Below the pieces are notes generated by a model. It saw nothing but the letters and a program-made list of their open reading frames with translations. It did not search any database and had not been told where the DNA came from. Shown piece by piece: positions 26,806-33,593 of a stretch of DNA of 64,000 nucleotides; the first letter of the stretch is position 1, and each line of letters begins with the position of its first letter. A program made the translations under genes and the position numbers. This DNA comes from Paenibacillus phyllosphaerae (GTDB lineage: Bacteria > Bacillota > Bacilli > Paenibacillales > Paenibacillaceae), in NCBI RefSeq assembly GCF_014192105.1, contig NZ_JACHXK010000008.1, forward strand, positions 124,001-188,000, given 5' to 3'.

Positions 26806-27954
26806 TTGCAGGAAGGAATGAATCGTATCGTGAACGTGATTGTTATCGGAGCGGGCATCGCCGGCGCTTCAACGGCCTATCAGCTAGCCAAGCTGGGCGC
26901 GAATGTCCGCATCGTCGACCGTAAAGATCCTGGACAGGCTACCGATGCGGCGGCCGGCATTATTTGTCCATGGCTGTCGCAGCGGCGCAATAAAGCTTGG
27001 TATCGATTGGCCCAAGCCGGCGCGCGTTATTACCCTGAGCTCATTGCGGAGCTTGAACGGGAAGGAGAGACCGCGACCGGTTATGCTCAAGTCGGTGCGT
27101 TAAGCTTGCATAGGGAGCCGGAGAAGTTGGACCGGATGGAAGAGCGAGCGCAGATGCGCAGAGAAGATGCCCCCGAGCTGGGCGAAATTACCCGGATGGA
27201 TGAACATCGCACCCGCTCGTCGTTCCCGTTGCTTGATGAAGGATATGGTGCCGTCCATATTAGCGGGGCTGCCCGCGTCGACGGCCGCGCGCTTCGGGAT
27301 GCGCTGCTGCGCTCCGCTCAGCGGAATGGCGCAAAGATTATCTATGGAGACGCTGCTATCGATTTTCAAGAGAATCGTGCGACAGGCATTACCGTCAATG
27401 GCAGCCAATACTCGGCAGATCGGGTAGTCGTATGTGCGGGAGCTTGGGCGGGGCCATTGCTGCAGCCGCTCGGTATCGATTTCAAGGTAAACTACCAGAA
27501 GGCGCAGATCATGCATCTGCAGGCTTCGGACGCTGTGCCGAGCACGGACGGCTGGCCGGTCGTCATTCCGCCAACCGATCAATATTTGCTCGCGTTCGAA
27601 CAGCGGAAGCTGGTCATTGGCGCGACGCACGAGAACGATATCGAAGGTTATGACACGAGAATTACGCCGGCGGGCATGCACGAGGTATTGAGCAAAGGGC
27701 TTGCTTTGGCCCCTGGTCTGGCCGATTGCGAGTTCCGGGAAGTCCGGGTCGGGTTCCGTCCTTTTACGGCCGACTTCTTGCCGGTGATCGGCGCTATTCC
27801 GGGTTGGGAGGGGCTTCTCGCCGCGAACGGACTTGGCGCATCCGGATTGACGGTCGGCCCCTATGTCGGCAGCCAGCTTGCGAAGCTTGCGCTAGGCATG
27901 GAGCTTGCGATCGATCTGGCCGATTACGACATCCGCAAGGCGCTTGGCCAATAA
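26806..27954 (+). CDS. FAD-dependent amine oxidoreductase (DAO family)
   Basis: A 382-residue glycine/D-amino-acid-oxidase-like flavoprotein. The FAD-binding motif is VIVIGAGIAGASTAYQLAKL near residues 10-30. The C-terminal glycine-rich segment (GVRFGFRPFT-like region followed by LLAANGLGASGLTVGPYVG) closes the cofactor site. I prefer the TTG at 26806 because AGGAGGT ends five bases before it; the ATG at 26818 lies directly behind GGAAGG with almost no spacing. Cytoplasmic; the substrate is probably an N-substituted amino acid. Confidence 0.88.
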   Translation: MQEGMNRIVNVIVIGAGIAGASTAYQLAKLGANVRIVDRKDPGQATDAAAGIICPWLSQRRNKAWYRLAQAGARYYPELIAELEREGETATGYAQVGALSLHREPEKLDRMEERAQMRREDAPELGEITRMDEHRTRSSFPLLDEGYGAVHISGAARVDGRALRDALLRSAQRNGAKIIYGDAAIDFQENRATGITVNGSQYSADRVVVCAGAWAGPLLQPLGIDFKVNYQKAQIMHLQASDAVPSTDGWPVVIPPTDQYLLAFEQRKLVIGATHENDIEGYDTRITPAGMHEVLSKGLALAPGLADCEFREVRVGFRPFTADFLPVIGAIPGWEGLLAANGLGASGLTVGPYVGSQLAKLALGMELAIDLADYDIRKALGQ

Positions 27955-27988
27955 TGCCCAGGCATTCTATATGATGAAGGGAAACGCC

Positions 27989-28270
27989 ATGACGAACATC
28001 AACGATTTTAACGCGCTGAAGTATTTTAAATATTTGGCTATCCCGATCTTGGTCGTCCTTGCAGGAGGTACATTCTACTTCCAAGCAAAGACGAATCAGA
28101 CGATCGAGGCGGTCCAAGAACATTTTGCGCCATGCACGGATGTAGAGATTCAAGGCGCGCCGGCTAACCCGTCGATCGTACAAGCCTGCGGCAAGTCCTA
28201 CTCGGTTTCGGTCGATGACCGATGGAATCCCCTCCGGCGCGTCACGGTGAGCGAAGCGGTCGAGCAATAG
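27989..28270 (+). CDS. Small single-span membrane protein, unknown
   Basis: A 93-residue protein with one hydrophobic segment at about residues 12-32 (YLAIPILVVLAGGTFYF) and an outside-facing tail containing two cysteines (FAPCTDVE, QACGKSY) about 22 residues apart, which may form a disulfide. ATG 27989 has GAAGGG upstream. It starts 34 bases after the amine oxidase gene, with no terminator between, so it is probably co-transcribed. I do not recognise the family. Confidence 0.7.
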   Translation: MTNINDFNALKYFKYLAIPILVVLAGGTFYFQAKTNQTIEAVQEHFAPCTDVEIQGAPANPSIVQACGKSYSVSVDDRWNPLRRVTVSEAVEQ

Positions 28271-28308
28271 AGCGGCATACAGATACAGACGAAGTATTAT
28301 TTGCCATG

Positions 28309-28335
28309 AATCCACTTTCCGAAGTGGATTTTTTG
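28309..28335 (+). terminator. Terminator
   Basis: AATCCACTT pairs perfectly with AAGTGGATT around TCCG, followed by TTTTT. Confidence 0.88.
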
Positions 28336-28559
28336 CGTTGCTCCCCTTCCTCCTAATTCGAACAAATTTCGCGTTATCCGTACTTTGTACCTATAGTTTC
28401 ACGATTAGGTATTACTGGTAACCAATGACAACAGACACTGGTGATATGACACAATAAAAGGTAAATTCTGTGTGTAGAGAGGATAACGAAACGCAAAGAT
28501 TGGGATTGGTCAGCAGGCGTTACCTGCTCGCAAAATTTCATTGTAAAGGGGAACTATTC

Positions 28560-31238
28560 ATGTCCAGCAATCAAGAACCGATGATCAAGCTTCAGCCCGG
28601 CGGTACGGCGCCGATCCTAAGTTATAATGTGCCAGAACCGACTGCCTACAGCGGCCGGAACTTCATTGACATACAGTTCCCGGACAGCTACTTCACGCCG
28701 AGCACGGTTGCAAGCGCTAACGCATTCAGCTCGCAGGCAAGCGGCGGAGAAGCGTCGCTAACTGCGCCGGCCGATGAGAATGCGAGCAAGTCGCTCAGCG
28801 CGCTCGCTTCGATTCCTGCCGATGAGCGGGTAAGCCCAAGCCTGGCGAAACTGACCGAAGAAGAAGTGCTCCGGATGGAAGCATCGGGCAAAAAGCTCAA
28901 CTTGTACAAATCCATGACGGGCGCGCTTACGTATAACTTCGTTGACAACATTGTCGGCGACGAGCAGCCGTTCGCTGCGGGCACGCCGTCTCTGGCAGCC
29001 GGGCGATTGGCTGGCCTTGCCGCGCAACAGCCGATTGACGAGCCGATTCCGACGCTGCGCCCGATCGATGACGGCACCGGCGGCGGAGATCTCCCGGATC
29101 CTGTCGTCGTATCGGTCTATATCTCGTCACCGGCAGCGAACGGTACGATTAATGGCGCGCATACCGGCGCGGTGTTCAATGTATACGGCAACGCGAGCGT
29201 CGACTCCGGCGATGCAGCGATCACGAAAGTCTTGGTGCAGATCGGCAGCGGATCTTTCCAGACCGCACAACTCGGAGGCGACGGTTCCTGGTCGCTTGAC
29301 AATGTAACCATCACAACTGCCGGCCAAGTTGCCATTACGGCCAAAGCTTACGCCGGAACTAAAATCTCGACCCATAAAATTACCGTCAACGTTACGATCG
29401 CGGCGGCGCCTGACGTCACGCTGCCGTCGCTTGCGATCACGGCTCCGGCTCCGGGTCAATTCTTCTCCGCGAACGGAGCAGCGACGGCGAATGTTACGAT
29501 CGAAGGGACCGCTTCCGATGACCGCGCGCTTGGCAAAGTGGAAATCTCGCTTGATAACGGCGCGTTCATCGCAGCCGAGTCCAGCAATAACTACGTGAAT
29601 TGGCGCAAGACGATCAGCGTTGCTCCAGGCAATCATACCCTTACCGTCAAATGTACCGACGCGGCAGGCAACGTCACGACCAAAAGCCAGACGCTCGCGG
29701 TCGATGCCTCTCCTCCTAGCCTTGCCATCACCGCTCCGCTCAACAATGCGCAAATCGCGGGTACCAACTCCAAAGGCGCCGTCATCGAAGTGACGGGTAC
29801 CGCTTCGGACGAAGGCGGAATCAAGCTTGTCGAAGTCTCGCTCAACCTTAATCCGGTCTTTATTCGCGCATCGGAGAAGGCGCCGGGCGACTGGTCGTCA
29901 TGGAAAGCAACGCTCAGCGTTACGGAGCCGGGCATCCATATCGTAACTGCTCGCTGCACGGACGCTGCGGGGAATTCCATCGAGAAGACAGTCTCGGTGA
30001 ACGTTACGATTCTGCCCGAAGTCAGCTCCAGGCTGAAACGAATTATTCTCGTCGAGTCCTACCGGATGTCATCCTTCCTCGGCAATTACGGCGCCGGCCG
30101 CACGATCAAGACGTTCTCCCTGCTGCCGGGCGAGAAGACCAAGATCAGCATTCGTTCGTATACGCAGAATGAGCAAACGGCCAAAAACGCTTCCACCATT
30201 CTCGATTCCGTTACCGACGAAATCGCCGACGAGTTCGAAAAATCGATGGGGAACGAGCAGACCGATCAGAAGAATTACAAGGAAAGCTTCGAGTACAAGG
30301 TAAGCGCCGAAGCCGGGGCAAGCTGGGGATGGGGCAGCGCATCGGTGAGCGCGAGCGCCAGCGGCGGAACGAACGCGGCCCGTGAACAGTTCGCGCGCAA
30401 TATCTCGAACAGCACGCAGAAGCATGTCGCCAGGGCATCCGCTCGCCGTGACGTGCAGATCAACACGAACTACGAAGAGAAGACGACGTCGGGCGAAGAG
30501 TCCGCGCTGATCCGCGAGATCGAGAACATCAACGTCGGCCGCTCGCTCAACTTCGTGTTCCGTCAGATGAACCAGGAATTTATTACGCTCTTGCATTTGG
30601 TCGACATGCGCATCGGTTTCTTCAAGGTCGACATGGTAAACGGCGTAGAGAAGCACACGTACAAGGAAGTGACGCTCCCGCAGCTGGATGCGCTGCTGGC
30701 GGAGATTATTCTCCCGGAGAAACGGACAGAGGTACGCAATTCGATCATTAACCAGCTGACGAATATTTTCGACTATCAGGATAAGCATCACCGGTTCGTC
30801 GAGGATACGCCATTCAAGGACGAGAACGGCAACGTCATTCCGCTGTCCAACTACTTGCGCGTCAAAAAAGATTACGTCTCGACGTACAATGACGAAGCCA
30901 GCGGCACGAAAATTTCGGTACCGGGCATCATCCTGGCGGCCAATCGCCACGTACTGCGTACGGAGGGCGTCATCGTGGAAGCGCTCCTCGGTCAAGGAGA
31001 GGCGCTCGACAACTACTCGCGCAACCTGCAGACGGAGACGGTACGCGAGAAGTCGCTGAAGAACAATATGCTCGAGACGGAGATCCGCATGAAGCAGATG
31101 GCGCTCGAAATTCTCGAATCGCGCGATGAGCTGGCCGCCAAGCTATATAGCATTATTAATCCGTCAACTACGGAAGCAACGACGGAAGAAGCAGCCGAAA
31201 CGACGACAACGCTAACCAACAACGGCGTATTGATTTAA
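28560..31238 (+). CDS. Large Ig-like protein with unrecognised C-terminal region
   Basis: An 892-residue protein with no signal peptide or membrane segment. Residues 1-180 are Ala/Ser-rich and partly disordered. Three bacterial Ig-like domains follow at about 182-282, 284-381 and 382-485 (TASDDRALGKVEISLDNGAF, CTDAAGNVTTK, CTDAAGNSIEK). Residues 486-892 form a region I cannot assign. It includes SYRMSSFLGNYGAGRTIKTF and SLLPGEKTKISIRSYTQNEQ, an alternating small-residue strand (GASWGWGSASVSASASGG), a helical segment near the end and a Thr/Glu-rich tail. ATG 28560 has AAAGGGGA upstream; the frame is open 30 codons earlier without support. How or whether it is exported is unclear. Confidence 0.8.
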   Translation: MSSNQEPMIKLQPGGTAPILSYNVPEPTAYSGRNFIDIQFPDSYFTPSTVASANAFSSQASGGEASLTAPADENASKSLSALASIPADERVSPSLAKLTEEEVLRMEASGKKLNLYKSMTGALTYNFVDNIVGDEQPFAAGTPSLAAGRLAGLAAQQPIDEPIPTLRPIDDGTGGGDLPDPVVVSVYISSPAANGTINGAHTGAVFNVYGNASVDSGDAAITKVLVQIGSGSFQTAQLGGDGSWSLDNVTITTAGQVAITAKAYAGTKISTHKITVNVTIAAAPDVTLPSLAITAPAPGQFFSANGAATANVTIEGTASDDRALGKVEISLDNGAFIAAESSNNYVNWRKTISVAPGNHTLTVKCTDAAGNVTTKSQTLAVDASPPSLAITAPLNNAQIAGTNSKGAVIEVTGTASDEGGIKLVEVSLNLNPVFIRASEKAPGDWSSWKATLSVTEPGIHIVTARCTDAAGNSIEKTVSVNVTILPEVSSRLKRIILVESYRMSSFLGNYGAGRTIKTFSLLPGEKTKISIRSYTQNEQTAKNASTILDSVTDEIADEFEKSMGNEQTDQKNYKESFEYKVSAEAGASWGWGSASVSASASGGTNAAREQFARNISNSTQKHVARASARRDVQINTNYEEKTTSGEESALIREIENINVGRSLNFVFRQMNQEFITLLHLVDMRIGFFKVDMVNGVEKHTYKEVTLPQLDALLAEIILPEKRTEVRNSIINQLTNIFDYQDKHHRFVEDTPFKDENGNVIPLSNYLRVKKDYVSTYNDEASGTKISVPGIILAANRHVLRTEGVIVEALLGQGEALDNYSRNLQTETVREKSLKNNMLETEIRMKQMALEILESRDELAAKLYSIINPSTTEATTEEAAETTTTLTNNGVLI

Positions 31239-31313
31239 CGGAACCGACAGCCGCAATAGGGAGAGGCACAGCGTACTAGAAGCGGCACGCTATATGAATA
31301 TAATGCAACCCGC

Positions 31314-31347
31314 AACAATGGCGTATCCACTGGGATACGCCATTGTT
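31314..31347 (+). terminator. Terminator with perfect 15-base stem
   Basis: AACAATGGCGTATCC and its exact complement are separated by ACTG. It has only a short T-rich tail (TTATT). The core GGCGTATCC recurs in the terminator at 32150. Confidence 0.8.
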
Positions 31348-31378
31348 ATTCGCGGTAATTCCGGTTAGCAAACACGGG

Positions 31379-31407
31379 TTGACAGGGAGTGGGTCCTAAT
31401 TTATACT
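31379..31407 (+). promoter_or_regulatory. Consensus promoter of nitroreductase gene
   Basis: TTGACA at 31379-31384 and TATACT at 31402-31407 with a 17-base spacer, close to the sigma-A ideal, so the gene is expected to be strongly expressed unless repressed. Confidence 0.85.
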
Positions 31408-31428
31408 GTAACTATATTTAATACAGTA
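31404..31428. promoter_or_regulatory. Inverted-repeat operator over the nitroreductase promoter
   Basis: TACTGTA (31404-31410) and TACAGTA (31422-31428) form a perfect inverted repeat with an 11-base spacer, overlapping the -10 box and the likely start of transcription. A third related half-site (ATTACAGTT) follows near 31438-31446. This is the layout expected for a winged-helix repressor of MarR or DUF24 type, which commonly control such reductases. Confidence 0.7.
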
Positions 31429-31466
31429 ACAATTGATATTACAGTTAAAGAGTGGAGGAATAAGTA

Positions 31467-32105
31467 ATGACCCAGACAGTACAGACGGATTTGTTCACGG
31501 TAATTCGGGAGCGTCAGTCGATTCGCACGTATGATCCGAATGTGAGTATCTCGCAAGAGGAGCTTACGGCGATGCTGGAAGAAGCAACGCTCGCGCCTTC
31601 ATCTTCGAATCTTCAGCCATGGCGGTTCATCGTCGTGAACGATCCTGAAGTGAAAGCGAGATTGCATCCGATCGCGAACAATCAGCAGCAGGTGCTCGAC
31701 TCGGCGGCGACTGTCATTATTCTTGGAGATAAGGAAGCCTACAAGCGTGCGGACGAGATCTACGATCTTGCCGTTCAAGCCGGAATGCCTCAAGCATCCC
31801 GCGATGCGTATGTGCCTCGCATGAAGGAATACTACGCAAAGATGTCCGAGGACACAGCGCGCAGCGTGGCGCTGATCGATGGCGGATTGGTTTCGATGCA
31901 GCTGATGCTGGTCGCGAAGGCGAGAGGGTACGACTCGGTTCCGATGGGCGGATTCTCGCATGAGAAGCTCATCGAAGAGTTCCAGATCCCGTCCCATCTA
32001 GTACCCGTGATGCTGATCTCCATCGGCAAAGCGTCCGGCGCCGGTTTGCCGAAAGCCCGTCTGCCGATCGGTCAAGTCACGTACTGGAATAAGCTGGAGC
32101 AATAA
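31467..32105 (+). CDS. Nitroreductase family protein
   Basis: A 212-residue FMN-dependent NAD(P)H reductase. The FMN-binding N-terminal signature RQSIRTYDP (residues about 12-20) and APSSSNLQPWRFIVV are clear, as is the C-terminal VPMGGFSHEKLIEEF. Members of this type reduce quinones or nitro compounds, and often serve in detoxification. GGAGGAATAAGTA precedes the ATG. It forms a single-gene unit with a consensus promoter, an overlapping operator and its own terminator. Confidence 0.93.
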   Translation: MTQTVQTDLFTVIRERQSIRTYDPNVSISQEELTAMLEEATLAPSSSNLQPWRFIVVNDPEVKARLHPIANNQQQVLDSAATVIILGDKEAYKRADEIYDLAVQAGMPQASRDAYVPRMKEYYAKMSEDTARSVALIDGGLVSMQLMLVAKARGYDSVPMGGFSHEKLIEEFQIPSHLVPVMLISIGKASGAGLPKARLPIGQVTYWNKLEQ

Positions 32106-32149
32106 GAATAGCTGACGGTTATTAGTCGGTTCATATAGCGCGCAAACAG

Positions 32150-32190
32150 GCGTATCCCTGGAGTCATCCAGGTGATACGCCTTTTGTTAT
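32150..32190. terminator. Terminator between convergent genes
   Basis: GGCGTATC-CCTGGA pairs with TCCAGG-GATACGCC (one bulged base), followed by TTTTGTTAT. It separates the nitroreductase gene from the convergent unknown gene. Confidence 0.85.
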
Positions 32191-32196
32191 AACTTC

Positions 32197-33387
32197 TTAT
32201 TCCTTGGGCTGGTTCGTCACGATAAACGCTGCTTCGATCGGGCCGGTATCCTTGGTCTTCTCGTCGAGCAATTTCATGACTTCCACGAAGTAATTCTTCA
32301 GCGCGGTCGCTTTGGCCGGAACGCTGAGCTTATCCCAGTCATCGCCCTTCATGCGGGCATAGGAGCTCATTATATCCCGAAAGCGGTCGAACCAATAATA
32401 CGTCAGGTCGGAGCGGATACCCCTGAATCCTTCGTCCCCGTTACTCACGACGTAAGGGGAATCCCCGGCATCTTTCTTGAAGCCGTACATGCGAGCCCAA
32501 ATGATGATCTCGAACGTCCATTGATATTGGTCGCGGATGAAGGAAGTATCCGGCAGTTCCTCGGCCTTGAAGATAGACGTCAAGTCCTTCAGTTCCTTGA
32601 CGGTCATGGCAGGCTGGGAGCGAACGAGCGCGACGATGCGAGCTTGCTGGAGCCGCAGCGCAAAACGGTGACGGCTCACGTAAGACTGCGCCGCCTTGAG
32701 CATCGACACGCCTGGCGTATCCGTCGTCTCGAGCGTCGTTTCGCTCACTTTTTCCTTCATATCTTTCCATTTGCCGACGACGCCGGTTGCCTTCTCCCAG
32801 ACTAAGTCCGGCGCCGAAGCGACCAGGTCACGCGCTTCTTTGCTGAACAGGGCGAATTGTTCGCTGTTGAACTGCTGCGTGTTCCGGACGTGATCGCTGA
32901 TGATTTCCTTCAGCAGCGTCTTGCTGTCCTTCTCCTGTCTGGCATAACCGATGAACTGGGCTCCGTAATCGGACTTCTGCAGATGGTTGTACACGGCGCT
33001 GTACTTGAGCGATTTGGAACATATGATACGCGTAACTTCTTTCACTAGCGGCTGCAGCACATGTCCGACCAGGCCAACCTCCCACAGGTATACGGACAAG
33101 AGATCGAAGATGACGTCGTTGATCGTGACGGTCTTGCCTTTCTCCAACAGTTCGAGCCGTTTGTCCTGAATCTGTTCGACTGCCAACAGCGCCGCGTCGA
33201 CGATAATTTGAATCCGTTCCTGTTGAATGGCGAAAGACTGTTCGATCAGCGCGACGGCTTTCTCGATGTCGTAAGGGGAAACGCGTGCCTTGTCGTTGCC
33301 GATCGCGTCGCCGATCAGCGATTGCCCCCTGGATAATGAGGAGGCATTCGATACGCGGGCATTATTCTGCAGTGCTTTTTCCATCAT
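32197..33387 (-). CDS. Unknown 396-residue soluble protein
   Basis: I do not recognise this protein. It is mostly helical, with no signal peptide. The segment LLSVYLWEVGLVGHVLQPLV near residues 93-112 is amphipathic to hydrophobic. Charged helices follow (LVWEKATGVVGKWKDMKEKV), and the C-terminal third is aromatic-rich (TFEIIIWARMYGFKK, YYWFDRFRDIM). AAAGGAG supports either of two adjacent ATG codons (33387 or 33384), the second having better spacing. It stands alone near the other large unknown at 28560. A link between the two is possible but rests only on proximity. Confidence 0.75.
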   Translation of the reverse strand: MMEKALQNNARVSNASSLSRGQSLIGDAIGNDKARVSPYDIEKAVALIEQSFAIQQERIQIIVDAALLAVEQIQDKRLELLEKGKTVTINDVIFDLLSVYLWEVGLVGHVLQPLVKEVTRIICSKSLKYSAVYNHLQKSDYGAQFIGYARQEKDSKTLLKEIISDHVRNTQQFNSEQFALFSKEARDLVASAPDLVWEKATGVVGKWKDMKEKVSETTLETTDTPGVSMLKAAQSYVSRHRFALRLQQARIVALVRSQPAMTVKELKDLTSIFKAEELPDTSFIRDQYQWTFEIIIWARMYGFKKDAGDSPYVVSNGDEGFRGIRSDLTYYWFDRFRDIMSSYARMKGDDWDKLSVPAKATALKNYFVEVMKLLDEKTKDTGPIEAAFIVTNQPKE

Positions 33388-33493
33388 CTCTCTCCTTTGC
33401 GTTCGACCAAATATTGGATGTCTTTCCTCAAGTATGATGGAATCGTCTGCCGCACACCAGTATCCTTAGGCATATTTAAACTTCATGATTTGC

Positions 33494-33530
33494 TATGACA
33501 AGTCATATGACTGGCAGGTGACGGTCATGA
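33494..33530. promoter_or_regulatory. Cluster of GTCA/TGAC half-sites
   Basis: ATGAC-aa-GTCAT, the perfect 12-base palindrome AGTCATATGACT (33501-33512), TGAC and GTCATGAC occur within 37 bases, 107-143 bases upstream of the unknown gene starting at 33387. This looks like a multi-site operator. Confidence 0.45.
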
Positions 33531-33549
33531 CATCTCGGTCCGAGAAACA

Positions 33550-33582
33550 ACAATAACCGACCTCGATCAGGTCGGTTGTTGC
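33550..33582 (-). terminator. Terminator of the GH43 gene
   Basis: AACCGACCT and AGGTCGGTT pair around CGATC. On the minus strand the stem is followed by ATTGTTGTTTC. Confidence 0.75.
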
Positions 33583-33593
33583 CCGTAGCGCAT

